Positions 1-10,140 of a stretch of 64,000 bases of DNA are shown here, piece after piece. Below the pieces are notes generated by a model, which saw only the letters and a program-made list of their open reading frames with translations, was not told where the DNA came from and did no database searches. The position numbers were made by a program, and so were the translations under genes. The stretch lies in NCBI GenBank assembly GCA_027475525.1, contig JAMWFC010000023.1, forward strand, positions 296,132-360,131. Direction: 5' to 3'. Origin of the DNA: Macrolepiota albuminosa. Taxonomy: Eukaryota > Basidiomycota > Agaricomycetes > Agaricales > Agaricaceae. How positions within the stretch are numbered: position 1 is the first letter of the stretch; the number at the start of each line of letters is the position of its first letter.

Positions 1-2030
1 CGCCAGAGCAGATGAGCAGCAGTTGAAAACTGCTTACACCGTGCGCTTGCAGGTGTTCTGGGATCTACACCCAGAGATGATAAAATACACCACCCAGGCA
101 TGACTTGAGTGTTATGCTTCTGTGCATATAGTAGCACTTAGGCGACAAGGGCATGAGAAGCCCACTGTATTCAGTACTGTAAGGGCAACCTCTAGAGGCT
201 GTGGCTCAGTCACACAGCTGGCAGAGGGAGATCCAAAGTATATTAGAGTATGTACTGACAATATCATAATAACTACTCACCTGGCAGAGGGAGATCCAAA
301 GAGAACAAGTCTAGGGATTCTCTATGCCAGGTTGGATGCTTCTGGGGCCTCTGAAGCATGGGAAACAACTGTACAGTACAACAAAACCTTAAAAACTCGA
401 AAATTGCCTACACAAACAATTGCACAAATAAGAGGCAAACTCTGGCAAACTCTGGCTTATATAAGCAGTCTGGAAGCGGTGCTGAGGGGCCCACACTTGT
501 CTAAATGGTAGCTAAAGAACCAGAGCACCTCAAGAGCTGAGAGTAGTACTAACAGATAGTGTTGAAGGAATAGAAACAGTGAAATGAAATAATGTCAGAA
601 GAAATAAGAGAATGAATGAAGGGAGAGTGAAGGGGTAAGGAGTAAGAAAAGGAAGAAATGAGGAGTCCCCTGACAAGTACTAAATATACTGATTTAATGG
701 TGAGAGTTCTCACTATAGAACTCCAGATGTATTTACAGTGTAAGGCCACAAGGCAATCAGAGGTGTCAACCCCCTGGAGTCACATGTTCAAGGAATGCTT
801 GGCACATTGTAATCAAGACATTGGAGTCAAGCTAGTGGAAGCACTAGCATGGGTGCAGGAAGTGTCTGAAGTAAGACCGGTGAGTACTTTTCATACTCCA
901 GCAGCACAAGGGTGGCATGAGGAGCCTCTGCACATGCATAACCAAAACCCTAGGACAGAAATGTTGGGTGTGAAAGGACAAATGAGTACTGCTTGTAAGG
1001 TAGAGAGTGAAGCATCTTTGATGCCATGTGTGCCAATGGCAGAAACATTGAGTGACAGAGTTGCATATCAATGTATGTGCAATGGCAATCTCAGGTCTAA
1101 GAGACAGTCTCTTATTGATAATCAGGGCATTGTATTCAAGGGCACTAAGCCTATTGATGAGATGCATCATCAATTTGTAACTCAGGGCCAGGAGAATCAA
1201 GCTTCTCCAGAACCAGGACAGCGCAATGATCATGATTGAGGAGACTTCCTTGGTCAAGATGGTGCCACCAGACATGATGCCCCTGGTAGAGGCCAGAATA
1301 AACGCTCTAGATCAATTCTCCAAGATGAGGGCAATTATGCCCACAGTCAAGGAGGCTCAGGACATCCACCACAGGGTGGACAAGGGAAATCACTTCCCCA
1401 AGCCACTGATTTAGCGACTAAATCTCCAGGCCAGCAAGAGGCCATTTGTATGCATTGTGAAGCCATGCATGATCACCTTCATTGAGTTGTCAATAATGCC
1501 TTGGGAGTAATCTTACAGTTACTCAACAGGGTGAAGCTGCGTAGAGCAGATAGTAGGCATATTTGCACATACACAGGCACATCCAAGTTCAGTGACTTGG
1601 AGAACTGGGAGATAGATGTATGTACCCATCTCACCATGTGTTTATATGGAGGTGACTGTATAAAACAAGAACAAATTTTTGTGTTGCCTGAGTTCTTGGC
1701 TGGAGAGGCCATGGGGTGGTTTCAATGAGCAGTATTGCATGTCAACTGGATCCAGTATAATTGGACGTTTAAGAGAGTCCTTACAGGACTATACAATCAA
1801 TTTGTGCACCCCTCAATGCTATAGGATGCAAGGCGGGACCTTCCAGTCTGCCAAGTACACTGAGAAGTTGGATGTACAAGGATTCTATGATACCTTTAAT
1901 GACCATGCCCAGAATATGGCAATATACCCAGATGGGTACACTATGCTCAAAATATTCTTGAATGGTATTCCAGCGGACATGCACTGCTATCTGATACATG
2001 AGGATGGGTTGTCCTCAGAGGTAGCCATAC
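1..2030 (+). mobile_element. Ty3/gypsy-type retrotransposon C, gag fragment
   Basis: Plus-strand remnant of a retrotransposon capsid (gag) gene. Around 1560-1820 the translation resembles the capsid core of fungal Ty3/gypsy elements (a stretch with GEAMGWF followed by LYNQFVHPS). Around 1845-2025 it continues in another frame with QGFYDTFNDHAQNMA and DGLSSEV, typical of the C-terminal half of this capsid. A stop near 1726 and a frame change near 1820 show it is dead. It ends abruptly near 2030, where the opposite-strand integrase of element A begins; no pol of this element is seen. A solo LTR interrupts it at 178-675. Removing the LTR and one AGTAC copy joins the upstream and downstream frames without a stop, so bases 1-177 belong to the same gene. 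Seen: motifs and frame breaks. Family assignment rests on recalled similarity. Confidence 0.7.
178..675 (-). mobile_element. Solo LTR, copy 1 (498 bp)
   Basis: Read on the minus strand it begins TGTCAGGGGACTCC and ends GGTTGCCCTTACA, i.e. the canonical TG...CA of an LTR. It is flanked by the direct repeat AGTAC (173-177 and 676-680), a perfect 5-bp target duplication, so it is a complete insertion reduced to one LTR by LTR-LTR recombination. The same sequence recurs at 10358-10763 and, inverted, at 32103-32601. Inside lie two copies of CTGGCAGAGGGAGATCCAAAG about 61 bp apart and a TATATAAG box (minus strand, near 455). It sits inside the gag of element C. Confidence 0.92.
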
Positions 2031-2895
2031 CTTTGTCCTGGAGGCCCAATCAGGGGTGTCTTCCCACTTCTGGTTGGCATGTTTCACATAGGCCTGGTTT
2101 GCAATGTCAATCTTTTTCCAGAGGAACTTGTGAAGGGACCAGAAATCCTGGATGACCTTGTGGATAGCATGCGATGGAATGTCCTGGAGCAAGAGGGTCA
2201 GCCAGGGATGGTACCCTTTGTTGGCAAAGAAGAGTGATACTCTGGTGGTGGAGTGCGGCATGTTGTTGTAGGTGAACTCAGCCAGGAGGAGCTTGGCATG
2301 CCAGTTGTCCTGCAAGTAGTTGATGTACAGCTGAAGGTACTGCTCAAGAGATTGGTTGATCTTTTTAGTTTGGCTGTCAGTTTTCAGGTGGTAAGCGGTA
2401 GAGAGGTTAGTCTTTACTTCAAGGGCCTTACACAGGGAGGTCCAGAACTTGGACACAAAGAGTGGGCTACGGTCAGAGACAATGTTGTCTAGGAGTCCGT
2501 GCTTGATAAAGACGTGCTCAAGAAATAGCCAGGCAAAGTCTGGGGCAGTGTCCATGGTGTGGCAGAGTAGGAAGATGCCCTGTTTAGTCAGCCTATACAC
2601 AACAATGAAAATGGCATCGAACCCTTCAGATTCTGGGAGTTCAACAATGTGGTCCATGGATATAGAAAACTAGAGGCATCATCTGACTGGCAAAGGTTTC
2701 AGGAGTCTGTAGGGCCAGTGTTGGAGGACCTTGGCCTGGAGGACCTTGGCCTGGAGACAGGATTTATATGATTGAATGTAGTGGGTCACATCCTTCTTTA
2801 GTCCTGGCCAAAAATAAGTCCAGGAGACAAGCTGGAGGGTCTTATGTATCCTGGGGTGTCCCTGGAGCTTGTGGTCATAATGCTGGCAAAGGACG
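2030..2895 (-). pseudogene. Element A integrase (degraded)
   Basis: Integrase would insert retrotransposon cDNA into chromosomes. An H2C2-like zinc-binding region is seen around 2890-2735 (LQGHPRIHKTL, then SYKSCLQAK), where one of the two expected cysteines appears to be Tyr. The DDE core follows from 2657 downwards, with Asp in SMDHIVELP and Asp in IVSDRSPLF. At the position of the catalytic Glu (usually DGQTERVNQ) the sequence reads DSQTKKINQ, so the Glu is Lys. A 15-bp in-frame tandem duplication (near 2724-2753) repeats QAKVL next to the zinc region. The frame stays open through most of the core to the C-terminal part near 2035. A stop lies just upstream of the core start. Confidence 0.8.
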
Positions 2896-3145
2896 TCATA
2901 TCAAAGTCAGGCATGATCTAGGACATAGATGCAACTGTTCTGGAGAAGAAGTCTTTCATCAGGAAACAAAGAGAAGGCAAGGTCTGGGTTGGTTCTATTG
3001 AGGGGGTTGCGGGGGTTGTGATTGGTGAAGTACTTGTCTCAGAAGGTGTGGCAGATCTGGCTTAGGATCCCTTTGTTGTTTAGAATTAGTATGGCATTCA
3101 GACGTTTGGGAGAGATCACTATGCAATGATTGAGCACATTGCGCT

Positions 3146-3731
3146 TCACCTCAAATAACTTCTTAGGATAGACGTTGGGTCGCTGGGTGAGGGCATTGGG
3201 CTTGGCTCCGAGTTGTTCCAGGCAGTACTGGATTGTGAAATTGTACTCTGAGAGGATCTTAGACCACTGGGCCTGTCATCAACTAAGTTGCTTGGTCGTG
3301 GTGAAGTATTGCAGGTTGTTGTGATCTGAGTAGACCTGAATCCAGTGCCGGGCCCTCTTGAGGTAGGCTCGCCACTATTTGAAGGCTTTGACAAGGGCAA
3401 GAAGTTTCTTATTGTAGATGTTGTAGTTGAGCTCGGCATTGATCATAGATGGGGTATAGAAGGCAACTGGCCAGGGTTCCCCACCATCGGGTCTCATCTG
3501 TAAAAGAATCCTGGCAATGGCATAGTCAGAGGCATTGCATTCCAGGATGATTAGGAGGGCAGGGTCGTAATGCCGGAGTACAGGGGCAACTGTAAAAGCC
3601 TCCTTGAGCAAGTTAAAGATGCTCTGGCACTTACTATCCCAGTTCCATGCGACATTCTTGCATGTGAGCCGGTTGAGGGGTTTTGTGATACTGGAGTAGT
3701 TGTCTATTAAACCTCCAGTAGAAATTAGCAA
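3146..3731 (-). pseudogene. Element A RT thumb / RNase H (degraded)
   Basis: The translation continues from the RT with SITKPLNRLTCK, then ILECNASDYAIARILLQ (the first conserved Asp region of Ty3/gypsy RNase H, usually TDASDYAIGAVL), VAFYTPSMINAELNYNIYNKKLLALVKAFK (the Y-KE-LAIV block) and [15 protein letters not shown] stop separates AFK from [11 protein letters not shown] near 3374, and further stops follow near 3275. The motif order is complete, so this was once a working domain. It degrades the RNA strand of the RNA/DNA hybrid during reverse transcription. Confidence 0.8.
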
Positions 3732-4500
3732 AACCCAAGAAAAACTGTACTTCCTTGACGTTCCGGGGTTGTGGCCAGTTGATGATGGCCTTGATCTCGT
3801 GGGGGTCCATGCAAATGCTATTTGGAGATACTATGATGCTAAGATACTCAACCTCTTCCATGTGGAACAAGCACTTCTTGAGCTTGGCATGGAGGTTGTG
3901 TTCCCAGAGACATTCAAGGACTTGCCAGACATGCTTCTGGTGGTCCTCCTTCGAGTTGGAGTAGATGAGGATGTCATCCAGGTAAACAATGATGAAGACA
4001 TTGCTTATGTCATGGAAGATGTCATTCATGAAGTATTGGAATGTGGTGGGAGAGTTAGTCATTCTGAAAGGCATTACAAGATACTCAAACAGATCATACC
4101 ACATGCAGAATGCGGTTTTCCACTCATGTCCCAGGGCAATGCGGATGTTATTGTAGCCAGAGCGGAGGTCAATTTTTGTGTAAACCACCAGATTGCCAAT
4201 GAGCAGGAGTGGGTAGCGGTTCTTCTTGGTGATCTTATTGAGTCTCCAGTAGTCGACACAAAGTTGGAGTGAGCCATCCTTCTTCTTGGCAAATAGAACC
4301 AGAGCTCTGGCAGCGGAGGCCAAGGGGCAAATGAATCCCTTCCCAAGCATTTTGTCAAGATAGTCCTTGAGGATATGTAGTTTGGTTTCTGACATGTTGT
4401 ATACCTTGCCAAAGAGTGGGAAGGCCCCTTCCTTGAGGTCAATTGTATGGTCATAGGGACAGTGAGAGGAGATCTCCTTGGCATCTCCTTTGAAGAACAT
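3640..4500 (-). pseudogene. Element A reverse transcriptase domain
   Basis: About 288 codons stay open. The order of blocks is that of Ty3/gypsy reverse transcriptase: YNMSETKLHILKDYLDKML near the start, the KKDGSLQLCVDYWRLN block (usually CVDYRALN), TKIDLRSGYNNIRI with the first catalytic Asp, the FEYLVMPFRMTNSPTTFQ block, and IIVYLDDILIYS with the catalytic YLDD at 3984-3973. Both catalytic Asp positions are intact. It is the best-preserved part of element A. Reading continues into the RNase H region after a frame break near 3640. Confidence 0.88.
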
Positions 4501-5599
4501 GTCAGCAAATTCATGGTACTCTGGAGGAACTACTTCTCATAAGATCTGCTCCTCAGTCTTTTTCTCCAGAGAAGTAGCATTTGCTCATAGGTGTTCTTCC
4601 AGAAGAGAGGGCGAGGTGTGCAGTTGAAATGTGAGGGTTCCTTCCTGCATGAGACATGCAAAGGGGGTGGCCCTGATAATTTTAATGTCAAGTGCCTCTG
4701 GGTCAATTGGAGGTGTCAGGCTGCAAGACAAAATGGGAGGGGTGTACATCTGAGACCGGGTCAGGTAGTTTGGTCCCTTGTACTTGTTCTGGGGAATGTT
4801 GGGAGGTCAGTCAGGGGCCTTGCAGATTTGGGCAGGCATTGGGAGCGTGGTCAAGGGTGTCAGCCCAGGAAGCTTGGGACTGGTTCCAGGGCTTGGGGTT
4901 TTGGTTGTTGGGTTGCTTCCAAGGGCCTGGAGATGTACAGTGGTTATTGAGTAGTCCTCATGTCCTGGAAACGTCATGGTGAGCATCCTCCAGTTGAGAG
5001 TGGGGTCGAGTTGTGAAGTTGCATGACCAGGAAGTCCGATATGAATTTGAAACCATTGTCCAGTGTCACGTGCCCTGAGTAAGACCTCCTGATGGGGCTG
5101 GAGGAGGAGGGGATACCGTCAAGTCACTGTAAGTTGAGGGGTTGCTTGAGGAGATTGTGGAGGAGGTTGAGGATGTTGCTGACAAAGACTCTGGTGGCTC
5201 TGCTGTTGATGAGGGCTGACAGCACCTCTGGGGCACTGTCCAACCTGGCATTGATGACAAAGGATCTTGACAAGCAAGACTGGAGCCCAGAGAACAATGT
5301 AGTTCCATCCAGGGAGTCCTGCGGGGTTGATCAGAGCTTGGAGAATTGAAAATGTTGAAGGGGAGCTGCTAGTCATCAGTTGTTGGTTCTCAATTCAGGT
5401 GGAGGGTGAGGTGTTGCCAGTTGATGTGGGGGTTGGTGTTCTAGAGCCAGGGGAGCCCCAGGATCAGGGGTGCAGAGGAGTGGAGTTTGGTTACCAGCAT
5501 CTGGAGAGCGTGAGTTTGTCCATTGGCAAAGGTAACAGGCATACGCATGAAATGAGTGATATCTCTGGCCATGGAGGTGTCTCCATTGAAGAGGCAAAG

Positions 5600-5760
5600 T
5601 CAGACAGGGATTAGGGGTTGTTGGGCAGGCTCCAGGGCAGAGGAGGACCAGGCCTTGTTGATAAAATTGTCTGTGGTGCTGCTGTCAATGAGGGTGTTGA
5701 GGGGGTCATGCAGGTTTTTAGGAGGAGGGAGTGCAAAGAGTGGGAGGGTAGGTAAGCTGT
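5600..5760 (-). pseudogene. Element A aspartic protease region
   Basis: The minus strand reads LNTLIDSSTTDNFINKAWS around 5700-5655, matching the LIDSGATDNFI active-site block of retrotransposon aspartic proteases, with the usual Gly after the catalytic Asp-Ser replaced by Ser. Downstream (towards 5450) the frame continues with LVTKLHSSAPLILGLPWLW, the second conserved block before the RT. The protease would cut the Gag-Pol polyprotein. The Gly-to-Ser change may inactivate it. Confidence 0.72.
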
Positions 5761-5889
5761 GAGGGTGTCCTGTATGAGTATTGTTGAGTGTAGGTGAGAA
5801 ACTGGAGCAGAGAAGACATTGGGGTTGATTCCATGATTTAGTGCGTCTTCCAGGTCTAAATTGCTGGGCCATTTTCTGAGTACTTGTAG

Positions 5890-8505
5890 GTAGTGTCTTC
5901 TCCTTTAAAGTCTAGGTGGCATATTCCATGGTCTGTTGTTGGGGGCACTTGGAGATGAAGTGGTCTTTCTCACCACAGAGTATACAGGCACCCTCCCTTC
6001 TCTGTCAATCCTGCACATCCTTTGGGACCTTGATCCAAGGCCGTCCCTTCTTTCAAAGTTGATTAGCCTGGAGCTCTTTGTCCTGTTTGTCAGGGAGTTT
6101 GGAGTTGTCTGGGTCTTCTGGGAGCTCATCAGGGTGCAGGCTGTTGCCAGGATTGTTGACAGCCATGGCGGTGTTGAGCTGGGCCTGGGGGCAGGTGCCA
6201 CTGCTGGTGTTAGTGTTAGGAGGGCCACAACCTACTAGGGGGTAGCCACTGAGAAAAGAAGGAGGGCCGGGGTTCTGGCTTGGGGGATTAGAGAGTTCTC
6301 CAGAGGACCAGGGCAGGAGTTTGGGGTTGTCTGGGTCTTCTGGGAGCTCATCAGGGTGCAGGCTGTTGCCAGGATTGTTGACAGCCATGGCAGCGTTGAG
6401 CTGGGCCTGGAGGCAGGTGCCACTGCTGGGGTTAGTGTTAGGGGGGCCATGACCTACCAGGAGGCAGCCACTGGGAAAAGAAGAAGGGCCAGGGTTCTGG
6501 CTTGGGGGATTAAGGAGTTCTCCAGAGGACCAGGGCAGGCCTCCTTGTAGATTTCAGGGGGCTCAGGAGTTCAAGTATTAGCTGCAATCTTCTCAGTAGT
6601 GTTGGTCAATTTGCATGATGAGGGCCTTGTATCCGTCATAGGAGGGTTCTTTCAGGGCGAGTCAGAGGACATCCTTGATGCATTGTGGCAGTGCACAGCA
6701 GAGGGTGTATCAGAGGGTGCTATAATTCCAGCCTGTCTCGTAAGCTTCCTTCTCAAAATGTACAATAAAAGTGGTGAAGTGTTCTTTGAAACACATCCAG
6801 AGGTTGAAAAGGTTGTCCTCAGCCTCAGCCACAGTGTCGTAGATCCTGAACTTCCCAGAAAACTCGTTGACAAAGGCTTGCCAGCAGGAGAGTGCCAGAT
6901 TGTTGGGGTCAAACTGGATGAGGGCTGTGTAGTGGTCAAAGGCGATCCCCTGAAGGTACAAGGCAGCAAAGGCCACTCTGGAGCTGTCAACCTGAAACGT
7001 GAGCGGCTTTGCCTGAAACGTATTAAGATATTGAGTTAGAAATGTATGCCATTTCTGGGGGTCCCAGCCCATAAATGTGTCAGGTTTCTGAATATCCAGG
7101 CATCTTTCATGGGTGAGGGCATTGCAGGCATTGTCTGGTCCTGCTGCATTACAGGGAGGGGGTCCTGCATTGTAGTAGTAATAATAATGGTTACTCCCCC
7201 TCTCCTTGGAGAGGAAAGGTGCCAAGGGCAGGGCCGCCTCCAGGTGGCTCACCTGGGAGTCCACAGCCTAGAGGTCTGTTGTCCCAAGGGGGTTTGTTTT
7301 TGTTAAAGGGAGGTCCAGGCCTCCATGCAGAGGGTGGCGGGGATGGCGGGCCAGGGGGTCATCCTCGGAGGTCAACTGGGGGTAGCAGAGGTGGTCAGAG
7401 AGGGTTTGACAGTGCTGGGTTGATCTGTGGTGGGCCAGGTGCTGGGTCAGGTGCTGGGTTGCGCAGAGAGTGTTCCACTCAGGAGGGTCAAGCTTGCATC
7501 AGGGGCCATGGGGGGTTCTGCAGGTCAAAGTGGGGCGGGGGGCTGGGGTGGTCATGGGTGATGGTGCTGGGGTTGTCATGGGTGCAGGACATTGTTTGTT
7601 GTCATCTTGAGTGAGCTCGTCAATATAACACAGCATGTCATCTATGCTAGGGGTGTTGGCCCATTCTTCTGAAGGTTGCCAGGGGCAGGAGTCAGGCATT
7701 GTCCATTCATGAGAGCAGTTTTAGGGGTCTCTAGGGCTGTCCCCTGATCTTGAAGGTGCTAGGAATGGAGTTAGCCCTACAGCAAGTCGATAAGCCTACT
7801 GTGTGGGCAGCAGGCTGATCAAATTGAGTTGAGAGACCGGAGAATGGCCAAGACATTCTGCTGTTCTTCCTGTTGTCATTGCTCCAGAGTCAGGACTGCG
7901 GTGGCTGCAGGAGTTGGTTCTGAAGGTTCCTGTTAGATGTGAATTGAGCAACCAGGGTCTGCAGAGTCATTGAGGAGTCAAGGAGAGGGGGATGCATGGA
8001 TTTTGTTGAGCAGTTGCTGCAGCTCCTCACAGAGGATTGTGTTGCGCCTGTACTTTACCATAGTCTGTTTTGGGAGTTCTCATCAAGTGAGTCAATCCCT
8101 AAATTTGACCAAGCAATGGGCCCAGTCCTCTGGAGTGCCTTTGAAGTTGTTGTGTCCAAATTCCATGAGTAACGCCCTTGTCTACTGTGCAAAGTTCTCT
8201 GGCGAAATCCTGAGTGAGTGAAGCACCTTGTCTTGTTGATGTTCGTACTCCTCAAAGCATCGTTGTCCCATTGGCAACGGAGGGGTCTGTGTGGGTGGGG
8301 CGGTGGCCAGGTAGTGCCAAGGAGGGTAGTTGTAGTTGGGAGGTCTGCAGAGTTGGGGGGCAGGGCATTGGTAACTGTAATAGGGGGTGAGAGCAAAGGG
8401 ACCTTTGCTGGAGGGGATTGGGCAAGGTCCACTAGAGATGGATGGGGTCTCTGGTAGACCTCTTGGGATGCTCTGGTATGAGGAGGCCTCCATGGGTTGG
8501 GCCAT
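5890..8505 (-). pseudogene. Element A gag (capsid plus zinc knuckle), degraded
   Basis: The start near 8505 (MAQPMEASSYQS) is followed by a Pro-rich, low-complexity N-terminus read in shifting frames. A capsid-like domain is open from 7264 to 6710 (ERCLDIQKPDTFMGWDP, then VAFAALYLQGIAFDHY and FVNEFSGKFRIYD), the typical layout of agaricomycete gypsy gag. A Pro/Asn-rich linker follows, duplicated as two 222-bp units. A CCHC knuckle (CILCGEKDHFISKC, 5986-5945) closes the protein. Gag forms the virus-like particle. Several stops and frame changes show it is dead. Confidence 0.75.
6095..6538 (-). repeat. Tandem repeat, 2 x 222 bp, inside gag of element A
   Basis: Two adjacent copies, 6095-6316 and 6317-6538, with only scattered mismatches. 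The unit is 222 bp, exactly 74 codons, so the duplication keeps the reading frame of the Pro/Asn-rich gag linker (each unit contains SGELSNPPSQNPG-like and AMAVNNPGNSLHPDELPEDP). Expansion of a linker by in-frame duplication is the simplest reading. Confidence 0.92.
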
Positions 8506-8637
8506 GGCTAGGTTGAGTGGAGGGCCCCAGGTCGTATAGGGATGAATCAGAGGCCTAGTGGTGGTGGAGGCGTTGGAGTTTGTATGGAAGAGGTGGGTAG
8601 ACAGGATGGGGGGTCTGTGCAGAGTAGTGGTCAGGGA

Positions 8638-9310
8638 CTAGATGTTTGTAAGAGTTGGTCTGGTGGCCTGTGGAGTAATAAGTGTGAGTATATGCTTCAG
8701 AAGAAGCTTATTCCAATTGTCCTGTTGCTCATTGCAGAACAGCTGGAGGTACTTCTCCAGTTCCTGACTGACATGCTTGGTCTCACTGTCAGACTGCAGG
8801 TAGTAGGTGGTAGACATGTGGAGTTTGACATGCAGGAGGCGGTAAAGTTCCCAGGAAAAGTCGACCACAAACTGGAGGCCCCAGTCAGAGACGTAAGCAT
8901 TGGAAAGACTGTGGAGCTTCCAGACATTCTTCTGGTACAGGTTGGCCATGCCCATCATGGAGCAGGTTGTGTGCATTGGAATGAAATGTGCCTGCTTGCC
9001 ATACAGGTCAACCATGACCATGACTGCATCATATCTATGCATGTCTGAGAGCTCCACAATGAAGTCAATGAAGGCTACACTCCAGCATGCTGCAGGCATG
9101 GGGAGGGACTGCAGTTAACCTGTTGGAAGGTGTCAGTAGGGTTTTGTTCAGAGGCAAAGGTCACAGGTACTGGTGTAGGAGCCTATATAGCAGGACATCT
9201 GCAACCACCAATAGTTCCAGAAGATAAGTTCCAATGTTTTCACCTACTGGGATGCTCCATGACACTGGAGTCATGGTGCTGCTTGACAATGCATCTACAG
9301 AGGTCTGGGT
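8638..9310 (-). pseudogene. Element B integrase (truncated)
   Basis: Remnants of the H2C2 zinc region (KQHHDSSVMEHPS, then a Cys pair further on) lie near 9290-9180. The core is open from 9099: FIDFIVELS carries the first Asp, YVSDWGLQFV the second. The Glu position reads DSETKHVSQ, Lys instead of Glu, as in element A. The frame stops near 8640 just after the position of the usual THATTG-like block, so the C-terminal half is missing. Confidence 0.75.
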
Positions 9311-9372
9311 TGTTGGGCATATATATCTGCCCTTGGAAGATGAGAAGACTATTTTGCAGCCCCCACTTATTG

Positions 9373-10138
9373 TTACATACAGACTAATGTGGCTCTGGCA
9401 ACTGAATCTTCTTGCAAGCCTTCCCAGTTACCCCGGTGTATGTCCCAGAGTATGTTGACCTTGTCTCCTTGCACAGCCACCCCCTCCAGCATGTGAATGG
9501 CAAATAACTTTGGGCACAGAAGGATGATGTTGTTGTTGTCTCCTGCACTGGAGCCATGGTCAGCACACTGGGAGAGGACATTAGGCTTCTCCATGCTTTG
9601 GCCTGGCTTGTGGTGCAGCATGAAGTCAAAGTTGGCAAGGTACAGGGACCACCAGGCCTGGCAACAGTTCAGTTTCTTGGCTGTCCAGAAGTACTCCAGG
9701 TTCTTGTAGTCCATCCAGACTTTGAACTTGTGGTGGGCACCCTTGAGGAAGTGGCACCACTCCTCCAGCAACCAGATGATTGCAAGCATCTCCTTGTTGT
9801 CATAATCTTGTTCCATGGCATTGAGGCTCTTGGAGTAGAAGGTGACAGAGTGCTACTTACCATCCTCCAGAGACTGCTGGGAGAGGACTGCACTGGTTGC
9901 AAAGTCGGAACTGTTGGCCTCAATATGGAAGGGTCAGTCATCATCCAAAAAGAGCAGAATGGGCTTTGACATGATGGCAGACTTGAGGGCATTGAAGGCC
10001 TGCTGCTCTGCATTGCCCCAAGTCCATGTGATGCCTTTCCTGGTAAGGTCAAAGAGGGGGCATGCATAATGGGAGAAGTCCTAGATGAAATGCTGGTAGA
10101 AGTTGGTGAACTCTAGGAAGGCTTGCACTTCCTTCTTG
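9373..10138 (-). pseudogene. Element B RNase H (degraded)
   Basis: Continuing from the RT, the minus strand reads KKEVQAFLEFTNFYQHF, FDLTRKGITWTWGNAEQQAF, PFHIEANSSDFATSAVLSQ (RNase H first block, the usual Asp being Asn/Glu-like here) and then an open stretch from 9816: MEQDYDNKEMLAIIWLLEEW and VWMDYKNLEYFWTAKKL, ending with an LCPKLFAIHML-like linker. In-frame stops occur near 10110, 9930 and 9840. Confidence 0.75.
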
Positions 10139-10140
10139 CT

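Larger units (their letters stand above)
2030..8640 (-). mobile_element. Ty3/gypsy retrotransposon A, decayed gag-pol body
   Basis: Minus-strand element with the order gag (from about 8505), zinc knuckle (5986-5945), protease (near 5690), reverse transcriptase (4500-3640), RNase H (3731-3146) and integrase (about 2895-2030). This protease-RT-RH-IN order is that of Ty3/gypsy (Metaviridae). No LTR of its own is visible at either end: its integrase end abuts the gag of element C near 2030 and its gag end abuts the truncated integrase of element B near 8640. Stops and frameshifts occur in gag, RNase H and integrase, but the RT keeps a long open frame. Confidence 0.85.

Noticed and set aside
3700..4272. 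190-codon plus-strand frame without stops
   Set aside because: It is exactly antisense to the reverse transcriptase of element A, and its translation has no motif of its own.
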